Origin: Aerococcus sp. HMSC062A02
GTDB lineage: Bacteria; Bacillota; Bacilli; Lactobacillales; Aerococcaceae
Direction of reading: 5' to 3'
DNA length: 64,000 bases
Assembly (NCBI RefSeq): GCF_001809535.1
Contig: NZ_KV797907.1
Location: 90,396-154,395 of the forward strand
The notes beneath the pieces were generated by a model. That model ran no database searches, was not told where the DNA came from, and was given only the letters and a program-made list of their open reading frames with translations. Numbering within the stretch: position 1 is the first letter of the stretch; every line of letters starts with the position of its first letter. The translations under genes were made by a program, and so were the position numbers. Shown one piece after another: positions 1 to 8,449 of the stretch.

Positions 1-650
1 CAGCAAGCCATAACCAAGAAAAGGCTCAAACTGAAGCTCAAGTAGCTGAAGCTAAGGCCCAAGAAGAAGCCCAAGCAGCCGAAGCTCAACGCCAACAAGA
101 AGCCCAAGCAGCTGAAGCTCAACGCCAACAAGAAGCTCAAGCGGCTGAAGCTCAGCGTCAACAAGAAGCTCAAGCAGCCGAAGCTCAACGTCAACAAGAG
201 GCTCAACAAGCTGAAGCTCAACGTCAACAGGAAGCTGCTCAAGCTCAACAACAACAGCAACAACAAGCCCAACAAAATAAGCAAGGGAACCAAAATGTCG
301 TAGCAACTGCTCGTCAATACACTGGTGTTCCTTATGTATGGGGCGGTAAGACACCTAATGGCTTTGACTGCTCAGGTTTCACTAACTATGTTTACCGTGA
401 AGCAACTGGCCAAGACATTGGTGGCTGGACAGTTCCTCAAGAATCAGCTGGTCCAACTATCGCTGTTAGCCAAGCTCAAGCTGGCGACCTTTACTTCTGG
501 GGGAACCATGGTTCTAGTTACCACGTAGCGCTTGCTACTGACAGCCAAGGGGGCTACATCCACGCACCTGCTCCAGGCCAAACTGTAACAGAATCTAACG
601 TTCAATACTTTGCGCCACATTTCGCAGTAAGCATGCAAGCTTATCAATAA
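1..650 (+). CDS. Secreted NlpC/P60 peptidoglycan hydrolase, 5' end outside window
   Basis: The reading frame is open from the window edge (codons start at position 3) to the TAA at 648-650, so the N-terminus and signal peptide are missing. Residues encoded before about 290 are an Ala/Glu/Gln-rich coiled-coil with 11-residue repeats; the last ~115 residues are an NlpC/P60 domain. The catalytic Cys is in FDCSGF (codon 369-371), the His in SSYHVA (522-524) and the third polar residue is the His of YIHAP (561-563). Family knowledge: such enzymes are usually gamma-D-Glu-diamino-acid or D,L-endopeptidases that cut wall peptides, with the coiled coil as a wall-facing spacer or regulatory arm, as in PcsB/CwlO-like proteins. 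It lies directly upstream of walRK; NlpC/P60 hydrolases are classic WalR targets, but its promoter is not in the window, so that link is inference. Confidence 0.9.
   Translation, partial: ASHNQEKAQTEAQVAEAKAQEEAQAAEAQRQQEAQAAEAQRQQEAQAAEAQRQQEAQAAEAQRQQEAQQAEAQRQQEAAQAQQQQQQQAQQNKQGNQNVVATARQYTGVPYVWGGKTPNGFDCSGFTNYVYREATGQDIGGWTVPQESAGPTIAVSQAQAGDLYFWGNHGSSYHVALATDSQGGYIHAPAPGQTVTESNVQYFAPHFAVSMQAYQ
81..245 (+). repeat. Five tandem 33-bp repeats inside the NlpC/P60 gene
   Basis: The string GAAGCTCAACG or a one-base variant recurs at 81, 114, 147, 180 and 213, an exact 33-bp period. Each unit encodes the 11-residue block EAQRQQEAQAA with little variation. The copies differ mainly at third positions, so the protein repeat is under selection while the DNA has drifted. 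Copy number could change by slippage or recombination without breaking the frame. Confidence 0.9.
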
Positions 651-660
651 GATTTAAATC

Positions 661-694
661 AAAAAAGTCGAGACCTACCCCGCTCGACTTTTTT
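661..694 (+). terminator. Rho-independent terminator of the NlpC/P60 gene
   Basis: A-run, stem GTCGAG (667-672) and CTCGAC (683-688), then six T. It lies 10 bases after the stop codon. The A-run on the other side makes it symmetrical. Confidence 0.85.
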
Positions 695-702
695 CTATAT
701 AT

Positions 703-748
703 AGTCCATCGGCTGGCATCTGCCAAGTAACCCGATGGACTTTTTTTT
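703..748 (+). terminator. Second, nested-hairpin terminator upstream of walR
   Basis: The 10-bp stem AGTCCATCGG (703-712) pairs with CCGATGGACT (732-741) and is followed by eight T. An inner hairpin TGGCA-TC-TGCCA lies in the loop. Together with the terminator just upstream it insulates walR from readthrough of the hydrolase gene. Confidence 0.8.
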
Positions 749-789
749 GTGCTATCATGGGAGGAGAGTCCTTGGCTCCAGGTGAAGAA

Positions 790-818
790 TTGAACTTTAG
801 CTGGGCTCAAGGTATAAT
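790..818 (+). promoter_or_regulatory. Probable sigma-A promoter of the wal operon
   Basis: TTGAAC (790-795), 17-bp spacer, TATAAT (813-818), about 60 bases ahead of the walR start. The hexamers and spacing are near consensus. Confidence 0.75.
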
Positions 819-877
819 AGATTAATGAAAAAAGCGCTTGAATCGTCTGTTAATTCATGAATTAAAGGAGTGCAAAC

Positions 878-1585
878 ATGAAAAAGGTGTTAATCGTTGA
901 TGATGAAAAAGCCATTTCTGATATCATCAAATATAATTTAGAAAAAGAAGGCTATGAGACCTATGTCGCCTCAGATGGTGAGATGGCTTTGGATTACTTT
1001 GAAGAATGTGAACCAGACCTGATCTTATTGGACCTCATGCTACCTAAGAAAGATGGGATTGAGGTTTGCCGGGAAATTCGCAAGGAGAGCCAAGTCCCTA
1101 TCATTATGCTGACGGCTAAGAGCGATGAAATTGACAAGGTGCTAGGACTTGAGATGGGCGCGGATGACTATGTGACTAAACCCTTCTCCAACCGGGAGCT
1201 TTCTGCCCGTGTCAAGGCTAACCTACGTCGTTCAGCTATTGCAGCTGAACCGGAAGCTAAGGAGGAGAAGACCCACAATATTGAAGTAGGTGACTTGGTC
1301 ATCCATGAAGAGGCCTATATGGTGTCTAAGAATGGGGAAGATATTGAGCTGACCCACCGTGAATTCGAACTTCTCCACTACTTAGCTCGCCATATTGGTC
1401 AAGTGATGACCCGGGAGCACCTCCTGCAAACTGTTTGGGGCTATGACTACTTCGGGGATGTGCGCACCGTGGATGTTACAGTCCGCCGACTCCGGGAAAA
1501 AATTGAAACGTCACCTTCCCATCCTGAAATTTTGATGACTAGACGGGGCGTCGGTTACTTCATCCAAGACCTCAATCAGGAGTAG
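878..1585 (+). CDS. walR: Response regulator WalR (YycF)
   Basis: OmpR/PhoB-family regulator of 235 residues. The receiver domain (1-120) has the acidic pair DDE at 8-10, the phospho-acceptor Asp52 in [11 protein letters not shown] and the conserved Lys of VTKPF. The winged-helix DNA-binding domain follows (about 135-232, with the [15 protein letters not shown] and RGVGYF signatures). WalR controls wall hydrolases and other surface genes and is essential in most Firmicutes. The start ATG is preceded by AAAGGAG. It is followed after 3 bases by walK, as in the canonical walRKHIJ operon, and a strong promoter lies at 790-818. Confidence 0.97.
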   Translation: MKKVLIVDDEKAISDIIKYNLEKEGYETYVASDGEMALDYFEECEPDLILLDLMLPKKDGIEVCREIRKESQVPIIMLTAKSDEIDKVLGLEMGADDYVTKPFSNRELSARVKANLRRSAIAAEPEAKEEKTHNIEVGDLVIHEEAYMVSKNGEDIELTHREFELLHYLARHIGQVMTREHLLQTVWGYDYFGDVRTVDVTVRRLREKIETSPSHPEILMTRRGVGYFIQDLNQE

Positions 1586-1588
1586 GCC

Positions 1589-3451
1589 ATGGCGAAGAAA
1601 GGCATCCCATTTTATAAATCGGTCCTCTTTAAGATTCCGATGATCTTTATCCTTGTGGTGCTCCTCTCGCTCCAAATTATTGGGGCTTATTTTATCAAGC
1701 AGCTCGAATCTGAAATGCTAGCTTCTTTTGATGAGCAGGTTAGTGTGCAGATGAGCTTCTTGGAGGAATCTGCCCGGCCCATATTGGATGATGACAACTT
1801 GGATAACCAGGAGAAGGCGGACCGTCTAAATACGATCTTTCACCGCTTCAATTCTAATAATATCCTGGAGTCTCAGATTTTGGATCGCAATGGTTTTTTG
1901 GTGGCGAGCTCCAGCCCCAACAGTCAGGCGCACTTGGGTCAACGGGTGACCAGGGAGGATATCGACCAGACTCTCTACAATAATACAGCTTCTTCGCGTG
2001 AAATTTATGATACCGAGCAGAATATCCGGGTGAAACAGTATGTGGCGCCTATCCTATCTTCGGATTCCTCAGGGCAATTGGTCGGCGTATTAAATCTGCG
2101 GGTTAATATTGAGAGCGTTTACCGGCAAATTCAAAACATTATTATCATCTATTTGACCTCATCGGCTGTTTCCCTCTTATTTACTATTGTCTTGGCCTTC
2201 TTGATTTCAACTGGGATTACCCGCCCGCTCAAGGCCATGAAGGACCAAGCCGAAAAAATTGCGGATGGGGACTTCAATGGTCAAGTACAAGTTTATAGTG
2301 ATGATGAAATCGGCAATCTTGCGGAGTCCATCAACTACCTGTCTGTCCGCGTTAAGGAAGCTCAAGAGTCTACTGAGTCGGAGCGTCAGCGTCTGGATTC
2401 GGTGCTCAAGCACATGACCGATGGGGTAATGGCAACGGACCGGCGGGGGCGAATTATCCTAACCAACCGTAAGGCCCTGGACTTTATCTCAGCCTCAGAA
2501 GAGGAAGTGATGGGTCACTCCATTATGGAAGTCCTCAAATTACAGGACCGCTATACTTTCCGTGAACTCTTTGATAGTAATGACGAGATTCTAATCGATA
2601 TGTCCACCCCTGACCAAGAATCGGTGATCAAGGGTGAGTATTCGATCATCCAGCGAGACAGTGGCTTTATCTCTGGCCTAGTCTGGGTTTTGACAGATGT
2701 TACCGAAGGGGAAAAGATTGAGCGTGACCGACGGCAATTTGTTTCTAATGTTTCCCATGAATTGCGAACACCTTTGACCAGTGTGCGGTCTTATAGTGAA
2801 GCATTGGCAGATGGGGCGATAGCTGACCAAGACCTGGCGGTAGAATTTTTGGGCGTTATCCAAAACGAAACCGACCGAATGATCCGGATGATTGGCGACC
2901 TCCTCCACCTATCTAATATGGATTCGGGTAAGGAACAGTTGAACTTTGAACTGGTTTCTTTTACGGCCCTGGTCTCCCATGTCCTCGACCGTTTCGATAT
3001 GATGATGCAGTCTGGGCAATTTGGGACTGACCGTTCCTTTACCATTGTCCGTGAATTGGCAGGGGATGATTACTTTGTCGAGATTGACCAGGACCGAATG
3101 ACTCAGGTCATTGATAATATTATTAATAATGCCATTAAGTATTCACCGGATGGCGGAACGATTACGGTCCGACTGATGTCGACCCACAATGAAGTCACCC
3201 TCAGTGTCCAGGACCAAGGTTTGGGCGTGCCACAGAAGAGCATTCCTCATCTTTTTGACCGCTTCTACCGGGTAGATAAGGCCAGGTCTAGGGCCCAAGG
3301 TGGGACTGGTCTGGGCTTAGCCATCGCCAAGGAAGTGATTGAGATGCACCATGGCCGCATTTGGGTCAACAGTATTGAGAATAAGGGGTCGACCTTCTTT
3401 GTCAGTCTCCCTTATGTTGAATTCTATGGAGAGGATGAGTGGGGCGAATGA
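1589..3451 (+). CDS. walK: Sensor histidine kinase WalK (YycG)
   Basis: 620 residues, typical WalK length. Order: TM1 (about 13-33), extracytoplasmic dCache/PAS-like domain, TM2 (about 185-208), HAMP (ITRPLKAMKDQAEKIADGDF), cytoplasmic PAS (about 270-370), HisKA with His390 in VSHELRTPLTS, and HATPase with N box DNIINNAIKYSP, G1 DQGLGVP and G2 GGTGLGLAIAKE. It senses wall status (lipid II or division state in other species) and phosphorylates WalR; YycH and YycI, encoded next, act on its membrane part. All catalytic motifs are present. Its stop overlaps the preferred start of walH. Confidence 0.97.
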   Translation: MAKKGIPFYKSVLFKIPMIFILVVLLSLQIIGAYFIKQLESEMLASFDEQVSVQMSFLEESARPILDDDNLDNQEKADRLNTIFHRFNSNNILESQILDRNGFLVASSSPNSQAHLGQRVTREDIDQTLYNNTASSREIYDTEQNIRVKQYVAPILSSDSSGQLVGVLNLRVNIESVYRQIQNIIIIYLTSSAVSLLFTIVLAFLISTGITRPLKAMKDQAEKIADGDFNGQVQVYSDDEIGNLAESINYLSVRVKEAQESTESERQRLDSVLKHMTDGVMATDRRGRIILTNRKALDFISASEEEVMGHSIMEVLKLQDRYTFRELFDSNDEILIDMSTPDQESVIKGEYSIIQRDSGFISGLVWVLTDVTEGEKIERDRRQFVSNVSHELRTPLTSVRSYSEALADGAIADQDLAVEFLGVIQNETDRMIRMIGDLLHLSNMDSGKEQLNFELVSFTALVSHVLDRFDMMMQSGQFGTDRSFTIVRELAGDDYFVEIDQDRMTQVIDNIINNAIKYSPDGGTITVRLMSTHNEVTLSVQDQGLGVPQKSIPHLFDRFYRVDKARSRAQGGTGLGLAIAKEVIEMHHGRIWVNSIENKGSTFFVSLPYVEFYGEDEWGE

Positions 3452-4911
3452 GAAAACATTGGGGACGTTTTGTTAATATCATTTTGATCTTGCTCGTTGC
3501 CTTTAGCCTCTTAGCAACTTTTGCTATCTTTAGTCCGACTTTTCGGGTCTTCAATGCCTTCCCAGGCTTTGGGCAAAATAAAGACCAAGACCAACAGCAA
3601 GTGGCTACTGGGACACTCAATGTGACCCAGCCCAGTTCAGCTCCCTTACAGGTTGTCTTCTCGCCTAAGTCTGTGGTGCGTCACGACAAGGAAGAAGGCT
3701 ATGTGAAATCTTTCAATCCCGACCTGATTAAGCAACTGACCCAGCCCCTCTTTGATTTGTCGAAGACCATTGATGCTGGGAAGATCAAAGAAGAGTCGGA
3801 AGACCTCCGCCAAGCCATCGATAAGAAAAATTTTGTGGAATTTGAATTCTCGGATGAAATCCCCATGGCCTTCTTGCTTAAAGGGGCGCCCGAACTCGAT
3901 AAATCCCACCGCGATTATGTCTTTGACCGGATTATTATGACAGTCGACGATCCCAAAATTTATTTATTGAGTGAAAAAAACGACAAAGCTTTTACTGTGG
4001 AAGCCCAAGAAGAAGGCCCCATTCAAACTATTCAAGACCAGCTCAACCAAGATAAGTCGACTTTTTATGCCGTCCAACCCTTTGAGTGCCGAGAAGGGCG
4101 CATCTATTTAAGCAAGGAAGCTCAAGAATTGGATATCCTGACTTATATGGTTGAGCGGCAACCGATTAATTTTTACTTGAACAAGCTCTTTCCTTCACCG
4201 GAGAATATTCATGATTATAGTGATGCTAACTATTCCCGCTATTTTTCCGATGGTAAGAGCCTGCTTCTGGACAATAATACCCTGGAATTGGTCTATGCGA
4301 GTGACGGTAGCGATGGGGAAGCCCTCCAGCAGGATGAAGCCATCCAAGAGAGCTTTAACTTGCTAAAAGACTTCCAACCTGCCTATGATTCTTGGAAGTT
4401 TACGGACTTTAGTGGGCAAAGCCAGCAGATCGTCTTCCGTAAATTTATTGCGGGCCTCCCTGTCTTCGGGCCCCACAATGTGTCGAAGATCAAGCTGAAG
4501 ATCTCTGACCAGGGCTTACTAGGACTGAACTTGTCAGCTTTGACTATTCAAACGCCTGTGACGCACTTGTCGGCACCCGTCCGCCTAATGAGCGGCAAGG
4601 ATGTTGTTAGAATACTGGCAGAGAATAACTATTCGACCCAGGAGATTGATATGATCCAACTCGGCTACCGCTGGGTGAGAAGCGATAAGTCCAACGCCCT
4701 GGTGGAACTGGTGCCTAGCTGGCATGTCAAGCTGAAGGGGCGCTGGCATATGTTGGATAACTTGGTGGATATGTCCAAGTACAAGGACCTCCAGACCATC
4801 CACCTAGACACTAAAGAAAATATCAATATGCAGGGACTCACCGATCACAAGGACCGCGAAAATGGCGAAGAATCTGAAGATATTTCGCTTGATCAAGAAC
4901 AAGAAGATTAG
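3448..4911 (+). CDS. walH: WalK regulator YycH (WalH)
   Basis: One N-terminal membrane helix (about 8-28) followed by a large extracytoplasmic YycH-type region; about 487 residues. YycH with YycI binds WalK membrane helices and modulates kinase activity (known from Bacillus and Staphylococcus). I chose ATG 3448, which overlaps the walK stop as ATGA and has GGGG just upstream; an in-frame GTG at 3439 would add three residues. The C-terminus is acidic (EESEDISLDQEQED). Identification rests on position and topology plus the weakly conserved YycH fold. Confidence 0.88.
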   Translation: MRKHWGRFVNIILILLVAFSLLATFAIFSPTFRVFNAFPGFGQNKDQDQQQVATGTLNVTQPSSAPLQVVFSPKSVVRHDKEEGYVKSFNPDLIKQLTQPLFDLSKTIDAGKIKEESEDLRQAIDKKNFVEFEFSDEIPMAFLLKGAPELDKSHRDYVFDRIIMTVDDPKIYLLSEKNDKAFTVEAQEEGPIQTIQDQLNQDKSTFYAVQPFECREGRIYLSKEAQELDILTYMVERQPINFYLNKLFPSPENIHDYSDANYSRYFSDGKSLLLDNNTLELVYASDGSDGEALQQDEAIQESFNLLKDFQPAYDSWKFTDFSGQSQQIVFRKFIAGLPVFGPHNVSKIKLKISDQGLLGLNLSALTIQTPVTHLSAPVRLMSGKDVVRILAENNYSTQEIDMIQLGYRWVRSDKSNALVELVPSWHVKLKGRWHMLDNLVDMSKYKDLQTIHLDTKENINMQGLTDHKDRENGEESEDISLDQEQED

Positions 4912-4921
4912 GAGGAAAGTC

Positions 4922-5770
4922 ATGGATTTTAGACGTATACAGTACATACTCATTGTGGCTTTCTTAATTTTAGATCTTTTCTTATTGAATATCTTTGTGG
5001 GAAAGAATTCCGTTTACTTTCTCAATGACTATAACCGGTCCACAGCCCCTAGCGTGCAGAAGGAAATGAATCTGGAAGAGCTAACAGAAACCTCGGTATC
5101 AGATGAGACGGGAGAATTGCCTTTCGTTGCTGGCCAATTAGACTTAGAAGCCTGGCAGGAAGAGGCTGAGAAGTTAACGGACCAGGAAGTCACGGTGGAT
5201 TCCAAGGGCCGGCTCTTTAGTAAATTAGACCGGCCTATTCCGGTCGCTAGTCTCCAAAAAGGAACGGCAGAAGATTCCTGGTCTGTCAGTGATTTTAAAG
5301 AAATCAATGACTTTAAGGACAGCTCGCAGCTTTTAAATGGCAAAGATTACCAGTTCGCCTATTATAATCCCCGCAAGTCGACCATTACCTACTACCAAGA
5401 AGCCTATGACGGTCACGGTATTATTGATGGGACCGGGGACTTGATCTTCCACCTTAATGACAAGCAGGAAGTCGACGCCTATGAGCAGAGTTATGCTGGG
5501 GAGACCCAAGTCCAGGGCGAAGACCGCCCCTTAATTTCTGAGAAGCAAGCCATTGAGAACCTCTACCTCAATGATGAGATTCCCAATAAGGCAACGGTAG
5601 TTAAGGTTAAGATTGGCTACCGGACCAGCTTAGCCTTAGACCAGCTTCATATGTACAAACCCATTTGGACTATCTATATTAGACACAATGATGATGAAAT
5701 TGAAACAGAATATGTGGATGGTATCAATGGAACAATTATTCAACCGCAGACCACCAATACCGGGACCTAG
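4922..5770 (+). CDS. walI: WalK regulator YycI (WalI)
   Basis: 282 residues: short cytoplasmic start MDFRRIQYI, one membrane helix (about 8-27), then an extracytoplasmic YycI domain ending in a PepSY-like fold around the GYRTSLALDQLHMYKPIWTIYI stretch. ATG 4922 is the start because AGGAGGAAAG sits 4-12 bases before it and the membrane helix then begins at the usual place; an upstream in-frame ATG (4862) lies within walH and lacks a site. It partners YycH in controlling WalK. Confidence 0.9.
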   Translation: MDFRRIQYILIVAFLILDLFLLNIFVGKNSVYFLNDYNRSTAPSVQKEMNLEELTETSVSDETGELPFVAGQLDLEAWQEEAEKLTDQEVTVDSKGRLFSKLDRPIPVASLQKGTAEDSWSVSDFKEINDFKDSSQLLNGKDYQFAYYNPRKSTITYYQEAYDGHGIIDGTGDLIFHLNDKQEVDAYEQSYAGETQVQGEDRPLISEKQAIENLYLNDEIPNKATVVKVKIGYRTSLALDQLHMYKPIWTIYIRHNDDEIETEYVDGINGTIIQPQTTNTGT

Positions 5771-5782
5771 GAAGGAGCAGCC

Positions 5783-7432
5783 ATGATCAAAACTTATCTC
5801 AAAATAGGCTTTAGCTTCTTAGTTTTATGCTTAGGGCTCTTCCTGGCTGGCCCCGCTCAAGCTAAGGAGCTGAAAATTACAGATTATCAAGTCGAACTGG
5901 CAACGGATGAACATGGCGTGATTAAACAAAATGAAGTAATCACTTATGATATCCAAGGTCAAGTGGACCAGCTCCGCCACCAAATTGCCCTAGGCGATGT
6001 GGGGGAAGTGGAGACTTTGAAGATTGACATGCGGAGTGCCGATGCCAAGTCCGCCTTTCCCTTTGCTTTGAGCGATTCCCACGAGGTTGGCACCTTCTTT
6101 GCCCAACAGGATGATAGCATGCTCCAGGTCAATGTCTTCAACAAGATGAGCGACAGTCAGCAGATTGCCCGCTACCAGTCCACCATCAACCGAACTTGGA
6201 CGAACTATGGCAACTATGCGATCTTGAGCTTGCCCCTCCTATCAGCACCTGGGACTGTGGACGAAGCCCGTATCCGCTTGAAATTTCCTAAGCCCATCAA
6301 GACCCAGGATGCTCAGATCTTAACGACTCCCCAGCAGAAGACCCACTGGCGCTGGGTCAATGACCAGGAGTTAGAGATCCAAGTCCGGGATAAGGGAGCG
6401 GGCGATAGCATTCTTCTGGAAGCCTATATTCCTTCTCAAGTCTTGGCCAACAATCCGACAGTTGGCCCTGAAAGCAAGGGCCAGTCTATTGTTCAAGAGA
6501 TGGACCAAGAAGCCGCGCAAAGAGCCAGCAAGCTCAGACGCCAGTCAGTCTTTATTTGGGGTATGGCAGCTCTCTTGGCCATCCTCTTAATTATTCTAGC
6601 TTATTTCCTAGGCCGGGATAAGCACCGTTTAGCCCAAACAGCACCGGCTAGCCATTTGGCTTTAGACCAGGTCCATCCCTACCAAGTCTTGGCTTTGAAC
6701 ACTAAAGCAAGGTCTAAGGCGCGCTTTTATGGCAGCCTCTTTAGCTTGTACCAGGATGGCTTGATAGATCTAGTGGCCCAAGCTCCATCTGGCAAGAAAA
6801 AAGTGGACTTATTAGTTGTTCGCCAAGCTGACCAGGCCGCCAGGGGCCAGGACCAGGCCTTGTTGACTGCAGGGCAAAAGTTAGGTGAGGGGCAAAGCTT
6901 TTATGTTTCCGATTTATTAGCTGACAAGTCCCTTAAAGGCTCCTTGGCCAAAGCCCAGACTAAAGCCTTTAAGAGAGTAAAAGCCAAGTCTTTCCCCGTC
7001 TCTCGCCGCAATAAGTGGTACCGGCTCCTGCTTGTGGGCTATTTAATCTTAGCTATGGCAGCAACACTAGCTGCCCTGCTCTTGATGTTGGAGATGGATA
7101 CCTCTTATGGGGCCCTCATCGTCTACGGCCTTTGTCTGGTCTTGGCCCTGGTTTTCTACCGGCGCGCTTTGCCGATCTATACACCCCAGGCTCTCTCTAA
7201 GCGGCGCGCCATCAAAAAATTAGTCCATTATTTAACCCAAAAGGAATGGACTGACCAAGAGATTAATCGATCCGAAAGAGAGCTAAGCCAGCTTTACTTG
7301 CTCTCTTGGTTTACAGGGACCAATGCTTTGTACTATAATAAACTAGTAGCTAGCGGACGTTTACCGCGCCAGCTTCAGAACTGGCCGGACGTCTTGTACG
7401 ATAAAAAATTAAGTGATATGATTTGGAAATAA
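5783..7432 (+). CDS. DUF2207-family membrane protein in the wal operon
   Basis: 549 residues. A signal peptide or first helix (about 5-27, ending AQA) is followed by a beta-rich extracytoplasmic DUF2207-like region (about 28-225), a helix near 253-275, a cytoplasmic segment, two helices near 413-460 and a basic C-terminal tail. The DUF2207 family is widespread in Firmicutes but lacks a proven biochemical role. It starts 12 bases after walI with GAAGGAG and reads in the same direction, so it is probably co-transcribed with walRKHI; its insertion between walI and walJ suggests an envelope role. Function remains unknown. Confidence 0.8.
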   Translation: MIKTYLKIGFSFLVLCLGLFLAGPAQAKELKITDYQVELATDEHGVIKQNEVITYDIQGQVDQLRHQIALGDVGEVETLKIDMRSADAKSAFPFALSDSHEVGTFFAQQDDSMLQVNVFNKMSDSQQIARYQSTINRTWTNYGNYAILSLPLLSAPGTVDEARIRLKFPKPIKTQDAQILTTPQQKTHWRWVNDQELEIQVRDKGAGDSILLEAYIPSQVLANNPTVGPESKGQSIVQEMDQEAAQRASKLRRQSVFIWGMAALLAILLIILAYFLGRDKHRLAQTAPASHLALDQVHPYQVLALNTKARSKARFYGSLFSLYQDGLIDLVAQAPSGKKKVDLLVVRQADQAARGQDQALLTAGQKLGEGQSFYVSDLLADKSLKGSLAKAQTKAFKRVKAKSFPVSRRNKWYRLLLVGYLILAMAATLAALLLMLEMDTSYGALIVYGLCLVLALVFYRRALPIYTPQALSKRRAIKKLVHYLTQKEWTDQEINRSERELSQLYLLSWFTGTNALYYNKLVASGRLPRQLQNWPDVLYDKKLSDMIWK

Positions 7433-7555
7433 AGCGAGAACCATTCAGGGGAGACCGAGTGGAGGAGAGCGGGACCATAAGCACTCCTTAAAACTGACGT
7501 CTGCCCTGACTTTTTTATAGGGCTTACTTAGTCATTATCACTGAGAAGGGATGTT

Positions 7556-8368
7556 ATGATGAGTTCAGAAGATTTTTCAATGCGGATTTCGATGTTAGCC
7601 AGTGGCAGCTCCGGGAACGTGACCTATGTCCAGACTCCCCAGCGTGAAATTCTCGTTGATGCCGGTCTGAGCGGGAAGAAGATTGAACAATTAATGGCCA
7701 GTATCGGCCGGTCCATGCATAATATAGATGCGATCTTTGTGACCCATGAGCACAGTGATCATATCAAGGGGCTGGGGGTCTTAGCCCGCCGCTATAAGCT
7801 GGCGATCTATGCTAATGAAGAGACCTGGCTAGCCATTGGCGACAAGTGTGGGAAGATTCCTCTCGAGCAGCGCTTCGTGATGGAGCCAGGGGAGCTTTTG
7901 ACTTTCGGGGATTTGGATGTGGCGAGCTTTGGGGTGAGTCATGATGCGGCCCAGGCCCAATTCTATGCCTTCCAGAAGGACAATAAGCAATTTGCGATGA
8001 TGACTGACCTTGGCTATGTCAGCGACCGCCAACGCGGCTTCTTGCGGAATTGCGATGCTTATCTGATGGAGAGTAACCACGATACCGATATGCTGAGGAT
8101 GGGACGCTATCCTTGGCATTTGAAACAGCGGATCTTAAGCGATAGTGGCCACTTGTCTAATGAAGCGGGAGCTGAAGCCTTGTCCGAAATGATCGGGGAT
8201 AAGACCCAGCATGTTTACCTAGGCCATCTTTCCAAGGATAATAACTTACCCGAACTGGCCATGCAGACAGTGACTTCTGTTCTAAGGGACCATGATTTGG
8301 GGGTCAATGACCAATTCCTCATCCACAATACCCATCCCGATGAGGCAAGCGACTTATTGACTTTATAA
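7556..8368 (+). CDS. walJ: Metallo-beta-lactamase-fold protein YycJ (WalJ)
   Basis: About 270 residues with the MBL metal-binding signature THEHSDH, downstream Asp and His motifs (MTDLGYVS, ESNHD, LGHLS) and the N-terminal RISMLASGSSGN typical of YycJ/VicX. Family members are DNA exonuclease-like phosphodiesterases linked to mismatch repair and replication-division coordination. ATG 7556 follows GAGAAGGG; the more conserved start MRISML corresponds to 7580, so the first eight residues are uncertain. It is the last member of the wal cluster before htrA. Confidence 0.93.
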   Translation: MMSSEDFSMRISMLASGSSGNVTYVQTPQREILVDAGLSGKKIEQLMASIGRSMHNIDAIFVTHEHSDHIKGLGVLARRYKLAIYANEETWLAIGDKCGKIPLEQRFVMEPGELLTFGDLDVASFGVSHDAAQAQFYAFQKDNKQFAMMTDLGYVSDRQRGFLRNCDAYLMESNHDTDMLRMGRYPWHLKQRILSDSGHLSNEAGAEALSEMIGDKTQHVYLGHLSKDNNLPELAMQTVTSVLRDHDLGVNDQFLIHNTHPDEASDLLTL

Positions 8369-8449
8369 AATAGCCATAATAAATTTCACAAAGATTTCAT
8401 AATTATCACCTACAATGAAGCAAAAAATGAGAGTTAGGGGGGTAGCTAA

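Noticed and set aside
52..354. Long open frame on the minus strand opposite the NlpC/P60 coiled coil
   Set aside because: It is the complement of the 33-bp repeats; the Glu/Leu/Val-rich translation is an artefact of repeat composition and the plus-strand frame has clear catalytic motifs.
7433..7555. Terminator after the DUF2207 gene
   Set aside because: A T-run exists but I found no stable stem before it.
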